Of a stretch of 64,000 nucleotides of DNA, positions 11,727 to 23,175 are shown piece by piece. The position numbers and the translations under genes were made by a program. Under the pieces are notes generated by a model. The model made no database searches, had not been told where the DNA came from, and was given only the letters and a program-made list of their open reading frames with translations. How positions within the stretch are numbered: the first letter of the stretch is position 1; every line of letters begins with the position of its first letter. The stretch comes from Prostheceraeus crozeri (lineage: Eukaryota; Platyhelminthes; Polycladida; Euryleptidae). The stretch lies in assembly GCA_907163375.1 (NCBI GenBank), contig CAJQUW010011299.1:62001-126000 (forward strand), given 5' to 3'.

Positions 11727-12513
11727 ATACAGGGTTTCTTTTGATCTGAACCGTACGACATTTGTTTGAAATTCGAATTGATCTTTTTCCTCTGCATAAT
11801 TAATTCGTGAATCTCTTTAATGTATGCTTATACGCTCTGAACTTTAAGCAACCTAATTTATTGCAAGATCTTCCACTAGGGTAGTTGTTTGAATTTTGCT
11901 TTCTTCCACTTCCTGGCTTCTTCGATTTTTTTACAGTGTCGTGATTTAATATAATTCAAAGGAAATGGTAAGAACTTTTGAATACAATTAAAAGGAATTT
12001 GCACTTATCTGACGTCTTTCCAATTATATGATTGATGTGAAAGAAACTCTTCAGTCTTCATACTAGTTGAGAATCGTGCCGTCGATTTGGAACATATATG
12101 AAAACTAATCATTTTCAAGAAATTAGGAAAATTATCTTAGAAAACTTTGAGAGTATAAAAATGACATTAATGTTAGCAATGATTTAAAATTGTTGGCCAT
12201 ACCCAAAGTAGATATATATTTTCAATGAATCTAACTTTCAATGACATTAATGTTGTTTAGTTACTTTATGATAAATAATGACGGACATGCATATGTCAGC
12301 GTCAAGTTTTGGTTACTGACTTGTAATCAATATCCCCTGTGGCCAGCATACTAATGATATTTCGCATCACTGTTATTTACTTTAGAAATTTAAACATTGG
12401 TACTTAAGAATTTTCGCTCAGAAGTGGAAAAATATTTTCTCCGACATGAATATCAAAATACAACTACAACCTCTACTTACAACTTTGTTAGTAGCATGGA
12501 TAAGGCAACTTAC
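11727..12513. other. SCFD2 intron (3' side of the 12.5 kb exon), no gene seen
   Basis: AT-rich, with no exon recognised. The donor of the 12514-13194 exon opens into this stretch on the minus strand. It is therefore intron, which probably runs left through the LINE remnants. Confidence 0.6.
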
Positions 12514-13194
12514 TGTGATGGAAGACCACGATTCCTCGCTGATAGCATGTTTGGGTCCTATGACTGAGAGCGCAAACACGACAAATCCAATGGCTTCTTC
12601 GAAAGCCATTTCCTTATTATTCTCATCCTCCGCTTCCTTCCTTAATCTCTCAACGAGCACCTCCTCTTGCTCTCCTCCGCAGTCACCCTGTTGTATAATC
12701 GCTTTCTCAGCGGATATTAGGACAGCACTGGGCCCTTGACTTCCTCCAGCTTCACCAACAGCCAGTGACAGCTGCAACAGACCCATCTGTCTCCACATGG
12801 CTTCCTCTGCTTCCTTCCACTTGCGCACTATGTCCACAATTTTTCCAGCACTCGGTCGACCTGTACCAATCTCCGATGCGCTGTCAACTCCTTCTTCATT
12901 CGCAGCTGTCAGCAAACGCCTCATCACCTCTGCGATCGCTTCTTTCTGTCGCCACGAGGCTGCCTGAAGGAGCAATTTTCTGTCCACAGATGCCAGACAT
13001 CCAGACGGCAACAAGGATGGACAAGAGGAACGTGCAAGTGGACGGAGATCAATGGCTGTATCGGATGTGGCCGAGAATTGGGGAAGACGTCGGAAGATTT
13101 GGTCCAAAGGAGAATCGGAAATGTTTGCACCGCACAGACCAACGAGATCTAAGCAGCGGTCCATGAGAACAATAGTAGCACGTTGTTGAGGACC
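12514..13194 (-). CDS. SCFD2: SCFD2 central exon, SM-like domain (227 codons)
   Basis: The largest exon in the window. It opens after acceptor tcttacag with GPQQRATIVLMDRCLDLVG, the DR-x-LDL motif typical of Sec1-like proteins (human VVFVDRTLDLTG). It continues through ASWRQKEAIAEVMRRLL (human NTKHKEAVMEVRRHLV) and MGLLQLSLAVGEA (human CGLLQLGLATAQT), and closes at ISEESWSSIT before donor gtaagt. Length is 681 bp, exactly phase 0. The remaining 180 or so C-terminal residues of the family must lie on exons to the left. I did not recognise any in 1-12500. Base composition is clearly richer in G+C than the surrounding introns. Confidence 0.92.
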
Positions 13195-13342
13195 CTGTAA
13201 GATGAAGTAATGTATCTGAAGCTGCAGATTTACGACGTTAGCAGACTTTCTATAATTTGATAGGAAATATTACAGCCTCTGATCTTTGAAATGGATGATT
13301 ACGTGTTTTTGATAGTTTAACTTACTTATACTTACTTATACC

Positions 13343-13951
13343 CACAGAATTAGATTCATCTGCGCGCGTCTTCGGTTTCCTAGAAAGGAAGAATCACATC
13401 TAACCTTAATATCGAAATGGCACATCACAGAATTAGACAACTTGCTCCTTCTCGAATGGATAATTCGTATATCTCTTGCTATTGGAAATGTCAAACAATA
13501 AGCTGTCAGCAGATGACACTGGAGCCAGTGAGAGATGCGTGCGTGCTGTGATATCACTTCGCACAAACCAAAACACACATCAATGCCTGGCTTCGATTCA
13601 GTTTATGCACCATGCAGGAAGGAATGGTGAGAAAACGATGGTGAAATCATCAAGTGAACGAATTTTCGTGCGCCTGCTACTTTTTTAAATAATGATTGGA
13701 AGGGCCAACATTATCGAGAGAACTTGTGCGCAATGATCTGAATTCTTAGAATCTGAAGGAATTTTGGCAATCGAAGCACTTTACTGGAACTCACATTAAT
13801 CTGCAAGCGACGCACGACTTTTTTTCCTATCTCTGTAAGGTATTAGGAATTCCTTTTTGTCCACTTAATAGGTTCCTCGATGTGCCGGCGATTTCGTATT
13901 AATCACACTTCTAGCAAACCGAAGCAGATAAACAAAATATTTAATTCTATG
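13343..13951. mobile_element. hAT-like MITE, family M, subfamily 1 (copy M1)
   Basis: About 609 bp, starting CACAGAATTAGA and ending TTAATTCTATG, flanked by CTTATACC (13335-13342) and CTTATATC (13952-13959): a 7/8 match, the target duplication length of hAT elements. It is very similar along its length to the copy at 49730-50340. It sits inside the 3' end of an RTE LINE. No coding capacity. Confidence 0.75.
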
Positions 13952-13959
13952 CTTATATC

Positions 13960-14106
13960 ATCTAACGTCGATTGTTCCATCCATGTTGGGTAGCTTGTAT
14001 GGCAGTTCTCCACTTCGCTCGGTCGCTAGCATCTTCCACACGGAGCCCGAGCGCTCGAAGGTCTTCTTTGATGTCATCGTTCCATGATACTTGGACGCCC
14101 AAGGAA
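13960..14106 (-). pseudogene. RTE-like LINE 3' fragment, minus strand
   Basis: The minus strand encodes EDLRALGLRVEDASDRAKWR and the end AIQATQHGWNNRR-stop, nearly identical to the C-terminus of the LINE at 38.5-42.7 kb. Its TAAG-type tail (reverse complement of ACTTACTTATACTTACTTAT, 13321-13341) lies on the other side of the MITE, showing that the MITE landed in this LINE copy. Confidence 0.75.
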
Positions 14107-15972
14107 AAAAACGTGTTTTTGATATAGATGCTTAAATTTCTACGCATATTCACAAGAGAAAACTTGCAAAAATGCTTCGCTTATTAATGGAAAAATGAAA
14201 ATGTTGTGTCCTAACCTACGCACATCCTTACTAATTTGCACCCTCCCTGCAGGTACCGGAGAAGGTTATCTACAAGATAAGGGTGCGTAAACGCGTTTTG
14301 ACCTAGCGGCCTGAACAGCTATACGTTTTCACAAGACGGTTGTTGCAAAAAGTAATCGTTTATTGATGGCAAAACTCGCACTCATGCGACTTAACTTGCA
14401 GAAATCTGCATCAGTTTGTATCTGCAGATAGGTACAAGTATTCTTGAACTAGTGACTGAGAAATCTATCCGCTTGGAAAGGACATAACACAGGAAACATA
14501 GCTGATATTGGTGAGAGCCTTGCGGAAGGTAGATGCAGTTAATCAGAAAAAGCTACAGCGCTTCATTTTGATTGGCTGTTGATATCTTTATCTGCGATTT
14601 CTTTGGAGTGAGCGTGCTTTTATATTTCGAAAAGGCTCTTCACTTCAAGTGGAGAGTTCAGGTTGTTCGACAAAATTGATTTTCCTAAATTTTTGAGACC
14701 GCTTCGCGATCTCGACGCTGTTGTGTATTAACCAATACTTAATGCTAAATTTAAGAAAACATACAAATTTGAGAAAATAAGTCCACGTTTTTGTGCAAAA
14801 ACTTAACACGATTGAAAAGTGCTTGCTAAATATGTAGGCAATTACAAAAAAATAAATGTTGGCTCATTGAATTGCATGTATGCGCAGTGAAAACTGACGG
14901 GTCTTCCATGTGATCAGCACTTTTCGCGAACTTAGGTAATATCCAACGAACTTAAGATAAAAGAAACAAGTTTACAGTCCTCAGAAGTCCGCCGCTCGCC
15001 TCTCGGATTACCATGATCACCAGACGAGCTTAGGAAGTCTGGAAGATTATGACTATATCTTTTATGCTACTGAGAATTAAGTTGTCGAATCAATTGAAAT
15101 TATTTGAAAAGAAAATTCTGACTGACGGAATAGCAACATCAGACGAAGGAGACACAAAACACATTCTTCTGCCTACAAGGAAAGCATTTAAACGATGCGA
15201 TTGTCTTCGATATTGAAATAAATTTGAATTTGAATGATTTCCGGAATGCAGGCGTCTGACGGTGTTTAAAAGCTTACAAATATCACCCGGCAAGTTTAAA
15301 TATTTGCGTCAGCATTCCCGAAATCATTCAGATACCGATAAAAACATTTTAGTTAAGGCACTTCACGAAAGCTACGTGAATCAGCTACAATAAATGCAAA
15401 TATGATATTTCAAAGTAAATTACTTTTGAATATTCCATATGCCGCAGAAAATAATTAATTCAATAATTGCTCTAATACTCGCACTAAATAACACTGCATC
15501 AACGTATTGCGTGTTCAGCCATTCTGAAGGCAATGTATGATATTATCATACTTTCTGATATCCAGAAGAAGGTATTTTTAGCGTCCATAATAGACTTGAA
15601 ATTCATGTCCCTTTCAAATTGATGAAAAATGACATACCAAACACCGCTCTTTGACCTCCCAGAGGCCAACTAGCAGTAAATGAAAATTCTTTTGATCTTC
15701 TGTGGGATATGTCACACCAAGAAGGAAAAAAGACAGGGATATACCCTAATGTACATGTAAATTGTCCTTAAGGAATAGGAAATTATCAAGAAACAGAAAA
15801 CCATTAAGAAAGACGAAAAATCAAAGATGACATCGACATAGAATTTTTAGTAGTCCGGATCGATTATCTGGTCTATTGTCCAATCAAACGGATAGTCGGG
15901 TTCTCTGACATTCTCAGAATATCAGGAGTGAAAATTGCAGAAATATGATAAGTGAGAGAATGATGAACTTAC
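14107..15972. other. SCFD2 intron, no further feature recognised
   Basis: Between the 227-codon and 30-codon exons. AT-rich and without readable protein or repeat structure that I could identify, apart from the MITE and LINE pieces listed to the left. Confidence 0.5.
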
Positions 15973-16062
15973 CTTTCTCCGTATCTTAGCTGGTCCATAA
16001 TTCACCAGATCAGTGGCAAGAGTTGTGGCTGTTTTCCCAACAGCAAAAATCTCCTCGCGGAC
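15973..16062 (-). CDS. SCFD2: SCFD2 exon (30 codons)
   Basis: The 90-bp exon reads VREEIFAVGKTATTLATD then LVNYGPAKIRRK on the minus strand, between acceptor atgtcag and donor gtaagt. It is one of the best conserved stretches of the family: human has VREECFAVG...ADLANYAPAKNRKK. It is phase 0 on both sides and continues into the 12.5-13.2 kb exon, whose start (GPQQRATIVLMDRCLDL) follows the human order AGRASVVFVDRTLDL. Confidence 0.9.
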
Positions 16063-16121
16063 CTGACATGAAATGAAATATGTATAGCGAATGAAATTTG
16101 TGTCGTCAGATGAAATCTTAC

Positions 16122-16163
16122 CTTCAGTGTTTCCAGGAGGCTATTGAGACGGTCAACCGTGAT
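16122..16163 (-). CDS. SCFD2: SCFD2 micro-exon (14 codons)
   Basis: A 42-bp exon on the minus strand, ITVDRLNSLLETLK, is bounded by an acceptor tcattacag and a donor gtaaga. It is separated by an intron of about 60 bp from the next exon, and the joined product reads LNSLLETLK-VREEIFAVG. Human SCFD2 has LVSGLSSLCEHLGVREECFAVG at this place. Phase 0 at both ends. Confidence 0.88.
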
Positions 16164-16587
16164 CTGTAATGAACCAGTAGAAGGAATGTCAAGTTCGACG
16201 TGGACGTGTACGACCGAACAGAATTCGAAGATTATAAACAATACTTCAGGTTCAGGTTGACGAAGAAAATCAAGATAATAATGACGACAATTCACGTAAT
16301 TCACCTTCTCTAAACCGACAAGATAGATTACTTTACTCAGATTCTGCTGACAGGGTACAGACAGATGAAGAAAGATTTTCGGATTAGCTGGCTGCTAGAT
16401 TTAATGCGGATAGCACATTCCGCGAATCCATCAAGAAAACTTCTTCGGATGCACAAATAATGCAGTTTTGCAGTTACTGAGCAAACATTGCATCAGCGTG
16501 AGACGGTTAAATGACTCGAGAGTCAATATTCGAAAGATTGTGCATGTTGTAGCACACATTCTTCCTTCTAGTGAATCTCAAAAGTTT

Positions 16588-16770
16588 GGTATAGCTTCAT
16601 TACTCCCCTATACAAGAGCCTTGGAAGTTGCTGACATAGTCAGACTTTTCTGGAGTGTTCTGGCATAAGTCCGGATGTCTTTCCTGCCGACTTCCAATGA
16701 GACCTTCAAGGCTGGACCTCTGGACCAAAAGATCGCTAGGCCAAGCACTTAACCACTGTGCCACGGAGAC
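16588..16770 (-). repeat. SINE family A, copy 2
   Basis: Full-length minus-strand copy. On that strand the head is GTCTCCGTGGCACAGTGG and the B-box region GGTCCAGCC, with body block CGACTTCC-GGAAAGACATCCGG in diverged form and the 3' end GGGGAGTAATGAAGC. Lies in the SCFD2 intron upstream of the 14-codon exon. Confidence 0.75.
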
Positions 16771-16965
16771 TACCTCAAAGGGTGATTAATACAGAAGATG
16801 TACCTTCAAAAACAAACATTCTGCACAATAGATGGATGTATTTCACTTACTATGTCGATACTAATGGTATTTTGATAAAACATCATCAACTGAGCACACT
16901 CGAATTAATTCATGAAATCTTCACAACCGGCTAGAAGGGAAAGTTTATGCCGCCTGCGACTGACG

Positions 16966-17340
16966 TTGCATGACGTACGGATCTGAGACGTGGGCTTTGC
17001 GTGCGGAACGTGAGAGCTTACTCCAGAGAGCCGAGATGAGAATGGTGAGGTGGATGTCGGGTGTAAAGCTGGCCGACAGAAGGTCTAACGAAGAACTCAG
17101 ACAAGCAATGGGACTTCCTTCGATTTCTGAAGTCATAAGGGTGTTTGCGTTGGTTCGGCCACGTGAGGCGTAGAGACCAGACTGAGTGGATCAGGAAAGT
17201 GGAAGTGGAAGGGAAGACACCTACCGGAAGACCTGTTTCCATGCCGTTCAAGATGACATGCGCAGACTGATCGCCGTCAGGAGAAGACCGTCCAACCTAG
17301 CGGAGCCCAGAAGACAGACGTTAAGGGGATGAGTGAGTGA
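16966..17340 (+). pseudogene. RTE-like LINE 3' fragment
   Basis: The plus strand reads MTYGSETWALRAERESLL, MRMVRWMSGVKLADRRSNEE and LPSISEVIR, then a frame change before FGHVRRRD-like text and TGRPVS. These are the post-RT blocks of RTE-like LINEs. The 3' end GACGTTAAGGGGATGAGTGA carries the simple-repeat tail of RTE elements. 5' truncated and broken. Confidence 0.75.
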
Positions 17341-17364
17341 TTATTCGACTCCGATAATCACTAA

Positions 17365-17736
17365 GACCTGCTTTACACCGGCAGTTCATGTGCTGTGCAG
17401 CAAATGACGAAGATGACCTCGTTATGACGTTCATCCTAATTTCTACTGACACAGAACATGACGTCAGTGCTGCAGTGGCAGTTCAGGTGCAGTTCAGCGA
17501 TTTCAACGAAGTCTATTTCTTTGCAGTCTGATTGGTTAATTTTCTCTATATTTTGTTCTATGTCTCACTTTGGTTGGACAGTACAGTAGCTGACTTGTTG
17601 TCTTGCTGTTCGCAATGTAAATTAGATGCTGAACATGCAGTTATGTTTCATAGCTATGTCATGCTGCGTTTGAATCACGTGACGGGCGTGTCACTCGTCT
17701 GCTGCAACTGCAGCGACTGCCAGTATAAAGTAGGCT
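17365..17736. mobile_element. PIF/Harbinger-like MITE
   Basis: 372 bp with terminal inverted repeats GACCTGCTTTACACCGGCAG and, on the minus strand, AGCCTACTTTATACTGGCAG (15 of 20 matching). TAA stands on both sides (17362-17364 and 17737-17739), as in Harbinger target duplications. The open frame 17532-17777 runs past the end and is probably meaningless. Confidence 0.55.
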
Positions 17737-17739
17737 TAA

Positions 17740-19388
17740 CACTTACTGTGCGACTGCATTCTGCATGTGCCAAATAGATGAGTTATTCAACTGTTTCTCA
17801 CATCATTTTCATGAATCTCATGACGCTATCCCTGACAAAGAACCTTGAATGGTCAGTCGAAACAGATTTGTAACTTGATGACTTACTTATCATAGAAAGA
17901 ACAGTTATATTCATATCAACTTTCCTTTGTACCCAAATTTGTAGCGCTTTTGTAGAGGCGTTTTGCCGACACGGAGTGCCCCACTGAACTTTGAATTAGG
18001 CTTGTTTTATCATCATGACAAAAATAATTTACAGGTTACATAAATCTGCAACTAAATGACAAGCCGTGCGACCGCCGTAGATAACAATTGATTTCCAAAA
18101 ACATTGATTATGAGGTGCAATTGATTTTGACTCATGGAGGCATTCGCGATGAGCATGAACCATGTTCAAGCCCATAATCAGAAAATCGGAAGTAACAATA
18201 CACTTAAGAAAACTTAACTATGAATAGAATGAAGCAATTATGATTATAAAGTGATGAGGATCACGCATGTAATTAGGGCCCCAACCTGCAGGAAAGGAAG
18301 CCATCAGCTGCGAAATTATTTAAGAAATAAAATTTAAAAAAACCACATTGAAAAAAACGGTAAAATTAGTTACTACTGAAGGAAATTTGAGTAACAGCAA
18401 TTGAATGGTAAAATAATTCACAGAGCTTTTTGAACGAGGCTAATTGAAGTTTCGATAAGGCACAGCATGCATGGCAATGTGAACACTTTGTCAGTTATCA
18501 CCCATGAGAGAGAGAGTGTGTGTGTGTATATATGTGTGGGTGAGTGAGAGAGATAGAGAGACCTATTTACTTGCACATATACAAAGTTTAGGTGAGCTAA
18601 CCATAAATGACAGCTGCTTGACTCCGTAGACAGAATTAAACACTACATATCAGTGTTGCTACGGAATGATCAGCAAGCGCCTTCACTTCCCGCTCTCCTT
18701 CAAATTCATGCGCAGATAACACAAAAATTGTTCGTCGATTCATATACATGCATTTCACTGAAATCGACAGGTGAAAGCGATCGATCTTTATCGCTATATT
18801 CTTATTATCGATAAAAATGATAAACAATCACTACAGTGACGAAGAAGGAACAATAAATGTCAAAGTAGAGTCGAGCGGAAAGTCTAACACTGTTAGGAAT
18901 ATATTAAATAAACTTTCTGTACACGAAGGACTGGTTTGGTCAAACACATTGGAACAACCTCAGCAACTCTTACCTAGAAAGGGGAATAACAACATTCAAT
19001 ACCCTCTCAATTTTTTGTCTTTTCTGTTTATTCTTTGCATTTTCAAATTTGCGTCCGACTTTTATTGGATAATTATTATATGAATTATTGTCGATCTTTC
19101 TAATTCTGAGTATTGGCCGTCTTATTCTAATTTTTAAAAAACTTGATGCGCCTGGGTTCCAAAACTCACAAAATTATGGAAGAATACTGGTGACTGATTC
19201 ACTCTGACACACTTAATTGATTCCTCAGTTTTTTTCTAATACAAGCTCACCTGCATTAATCATGGAGCCTCAAAAATAATTGGACGAGACATTTTAGGGC
19301 ACATTTCTTAAAATATACTTAGCAAGCATTTCCGTGAAGACATGCATGAACTTGATGACAAACATAGTGCAGCATGAGGAGCACTCAC
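17740..19388. other. SCFD2 intron, microsatellite, no gene
   Basis: A GA/GT-rich simple repeat lies at about 18508-18562. A minus-strand open frame at 18636-18827 has no consensus donor and no match. Nothing else recognised. Confidence 0.45.
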
Positions 19389-19454
19389 TTCGTGAACATC
19401 ACGCAAAGGACCATCTGTCATTCGCCCAACAACAGCTAAAATGAACTCTTTAGC
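19389..19454 (-). CDS. Candidate extra SCFD2 exon (22 codons)
   Basis: A 66-bp minus-strand segment sits between an acceptor ending ataagcag and a donor gtgagt and is open in phase 0 at both ends, so it would splice cleanly into SCFD2. It reads AKEFILAVVGRMTDGPLRDVHE without its last two residues exceeding the exon. It falls in the intron between the 34.6 kb and 16.1 kb exons, where about 40 residues of the family alignment are missing, but it does not obviously match that region. It resembles the start of the 16.0 kb exon (VREEIFAVGKTATT), which suggests an old exon duplication or chance. Confidence 0.35.
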
Positions 19455-21031
19455 CTGCTTATGTATATGTTGTGTAAATGGTATTTACTTCCCGGTTGTT
19501 TGTTTTCATTGACTGTTGTCAGCCAACAAAATCTATCATAGAACCAGAGTTAGAAGCGGAATCGGTCCTCGGACGGGCCGGGCTGGACCTGAAAAATTCG
19601 GTGAGCACCCAGGCCGGGGCGGACCTGAAATATCCAGCATCCGGGCCGATATTTATTATGTCTGAGATTAGTAACATCTCCCTCATTTGATCATTTTAAT
19701 TCTCTGAATCAATTTATGAGATAGCTTCTCAACATGACTCGTAACCAACAATAAAAATTACAAAAACACTGCCATACAACGGAATAAGTCATACATAGAA
19801 GAGCCAGCGGCTTCACGAATTCATCAATTATCTGATAGCACACCGTCCAATCACAAGAGTCGATTGAATATTCAGTGGAGCATTTGACTTAGTGATTCAT
19901 TTTTTCATATACATGTCCTCAGTGTTTTCGTTTTCCTGGCTTTAACAAACCTAAATAAGCCATCGATACATCAAATAAGATCCAAATTAAATGTGATAGA
20001 CAATAAACGTGTTATACCGCACAATAATTTTGAAAATAAATGAAAATTTGCCTACAGATGGTACATGGGACATGCAGCATGCAATCCTGTAATCAATAAT
20101 CAGCTCCTTAGAGTGATTTCAAGGCGATTGCACTCATCTAACGCAATCGATAATGTCATTAAAGAAGGTGAAGTGCGCCAATCGATTAACTATGCACCCG
20201 GGCCGGAGCCGGGAGTGATGTTTTGGAGTCAAAGCGGCCCGCTTTCAGCTCTACACTCAACCAGCGGGCTTTATTCGTTCAAATGCGATTATCATGTGAT
20301 CATGAAATTCATAGCCCATTTATAGATAATTAAAACCATAATCGTGTCCATCAATAAGGTCAGTTTCCGACGACGTGTAGGATGATGATGCGCTATAATC
20401 TGATTACTTCCGATCCTACTTATGTGAGAACACGTATGTCATGCTCCCGGACACACAGACAGAATACCATTGTATCACGATATAATAAAGCAATGATCCT
20501 CCCCTGCAAATGCGATTTTTCTCATCGATCTAATCATCTTATCATCATATCTCATTGTAACACAGAACCTAGGCGAGGGTGTACCTCTCTCTATTCATTT
20601 CTTTTGTTGAGAGGATGAAAAAACACTGCTCAATTACTTAGCATACGAGAACAGAGACAACGTTGAGTTAAGCTTGCGATGAATTTGTGTGAAGGATATC
20701 AAGGCGATTCTGAGTCCTCACTGCGCTGTACATGTTTTCCATGTCTTGGCCAGTCATGTGTTTGTAGAAAATTTGTGAAAATTTGGGAAGAGCGATGAAG
20801 TTCTTGTTCTACACTAAAAAGTTCGATTATGAATTCATCTGAAACGTAGATCTTATATAGTAACTTCAACGTCTGCATTCTCAAAGACTGTCTTTCCTTC
20901 CAGCAGACGTTGTATACGAAATAACATGTAACAAGCGCCAGAACTGCTATTATGACAGCTCAATCCGGCCGCCAGAGCATGTTTCTCAGGGAGCAAGGAC
21001 GAAAACGAGAATTTCACAGAATGATGTGTAC
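19455..21031. other. SCFD2 intron; two GC-rich blocks
   Basis: Two G+C-rich blocks, about 19550-19650 (GGACGGGCCGGGCTGGACC) and 20195-20280 (CACCCGGGCCGGAGCCGGG), stand out from AT-rich intron. Such blocks occur in the subterminal parts of some hAT elements, but I could not define ends or a target duplication. Confidence 0.3.
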
Positions 21032-21314
21032 TATGGTTGTAAAAAGGCATGTTTTTATCGCGTTTTTTAAATTAAAAAACACGTGTTTTTTAATTTCTAT
21101 GTTTTTCATATTTTTATTTGTTTTTTTAATTAAAAGGATATATTGTTGCTAATTATTCAATATGATTAATACCGACGCCTCTTCAACTTCAAATGTTCAA
21201 TTAAACATAAGATTTCAATTAATATACGAAGAATTTGAGCCTATTTTGGCCATGATCGTGATGGTTCGATGATTTATACTTTCAATCCTAGATGCTATTA
21301 TACACGCATACGTA

Positions 21315-21351
<37 letters not shown>

Positions 21352-22157
21352 TGATTATTAAGGATGAGTTATAAGTGATTTCATGTTTATTGCAATTATT
21401 ATATAGTAAGTTATAGAGAAAGCTTCATTTTCATGCAATCTTGAAGATTTTAATGAAAGAGCCAATCATCTTAAGAGCACTGAATAGGGAAGTCCAATGA
21501 AAATGCTTGATGACATATTTCTTTGTGGAGTCATTAAAACTTGGCGGTACAATGATGATAGTGTGGTCCCTAAAAAACCCTGTGGTCCCGATGTTTAGCA
21601 CATCAAGTTATCCAAGATACATATATTCTTCAACTTAAGTACATTGTTGATGCATAGGACTACTTCTTAGTATCCCTTTATCTCTCAATAATAGGTTTTC
21701 AGTAGATTCGTTGACGCATAGGACAAATGCTTCTGACAGCTTCATGCCTGCAAATGTGAGAGCGTGGGATGACTGCTGTGCACATTGCTAAGCGATGCGC
21801 GCTGTCATGGTAAGGATTGTCCATAGGAAAGGGATTGTCTCTCTCTACTTGATGCTGACGACCTTCACTGATGAATTTCACCGAGAAAGTCAACTTTCTT
21901 TTGATTTGATACGATTTGATATGAGGGACAACACTATCATCATTGTACCAACTTGACTCCCTTCCTGATGTTTTTCTATAATTCTTTGAGAAAATAAGAA
22001 CTGTTGATTTTTTAAAGCAATGAAAATAAAACACATGTATTGATAAAAAACACTGTTTTTTAACATCAACAAATTTAAAAACACTTTTAACATTAAAAAC
22101 ATTTGAAAACACTGTTTTTTATAAATACAAAAATTAACGCGTTTTTGAACAACCCTA
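21032..22157. mobile_element. Non-autonomous hAT-like transposon
   Basis: 1126 bp bounded by ATGTGTAC (21024-21031) and ATGTGCAC (22158-22165), a 7/8 match 8-bp target duplication. Termini are TATGGTTGTAAAAAGGCATG on the plus strand and TAGGGTTGTTCAAAAACGCG from the other end on the minus strand, with T/A-rich subterminal runs of AAAAACAC. A GA microsatellite (about 21318-21349) is inside. No transposase domain could be read in its open frames. Confidence 0.7.
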
Positions 22158-22660
22158 ATGTGCACCGTATGACCCTATTGTCAGCAGTATCAAAGAAAAT
22201 CCAATGGGAAGCAGACTGCGGTTTCGCTAAAAATGGAAAGTTTTCAAATCATTTCCTACCATGTCCATGTACCTTTGTTTATGAAGCTAAAAATACTCAG
22301 ATTCAGAAAGCATCCCATTCAAGATTTCGGACAATGTTAACTACATTTAACACTATCCTCGCATGCATCACCGATCAGAAAGATGAATAACGCATACACA
22401 AGATGGGAAATGACTTGAAATCAATTCATTCCAAAAAATTGTGGCTCTACTTAAAATTTGTCTTACGTTATCAGAGAAAACAAAGAAAATCTCAATTTTC
22501 TCAATTCGCGGTCTAAAGCCCGCGCCCACATATTAAACCCGACACATACGTCCGCACAGCGACAGATATCCGAAACATTATCTAATAATAATTTTAGGCG
22601 ATTGACTATCTCATTCAACATTACTTAACACGAACATACATTTTCATGACAGGTGAGGTG

Positions 22661-22835
22661 GTCTTGTGATAGTGCTCGCTCAGCATCCGGGAGACCTGGG
22701 TTCAATCCTGACTCGGGTAAATCTAGGATAGTGAAAATAGTTACACTCTGCAGTACTCTTGCTAAAGCCCGGCCTCAGGGCGCTCGTTCAATGTGCTTCC
22801 GAGTATAAGCGATGCCTATATATATGTTTGCTTTT
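22661..22835 (+). repeat. tRNA-derived SINE, family B (single copy)
   Basis: The plus strand has an A-box-like GGTGGTCTTGTGATAGTGC, then 31 bp later a B box GGTTCAATCC, giving a tRNA-like head. It is followed by an unrelated body containing GCCCGGCCTCAGGGCGC. The sequence differs from family A. The 3' end is not defined. It could also be a lone tRNA pseudogene. Confidence 0.5.
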
Positions 22836-23175
22836 TAGTCAATATTTATTGGATAAGTAAACACTATCTTTTCTACTAATCATTTTGGTCAACAGATGTT
22901 CCACACAGTATGTGAGATGGCCTGTTTCAAGTGCTACTTGACATAATACGAAGATAGTAGTTAAAATGGCCAAGAACAGTTTTGTGAATGCCATCAATTG
23001 CTTACTAGGCTCAGTGTCAAAGATTATGGATACATCAGCGATAACGAACACTCGCCTACAACCAAATATATACTTGTCCATAGACCCTATTTTTTCGTCT
23101 CATCGTGATTGAAAGCTACTTTCGTGGTCAATAAAGCCGATACAGCTAGATTGTACTGTTGGAAGTCACATCGAG

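Noticed and set aside
12446-13166. Plus-strand frames of 97 and 133 codons
   Set aside because: Shadows of the SCFD2 227-codon exon on the other strand.
18636-18827. Missing SCFD2 exon between 34.6 and 16.1 kb
   Set aside because: The peptide (FVLSAHEFEGEREVKALA) does not align convincingly with the family and lacks a consensus donor.
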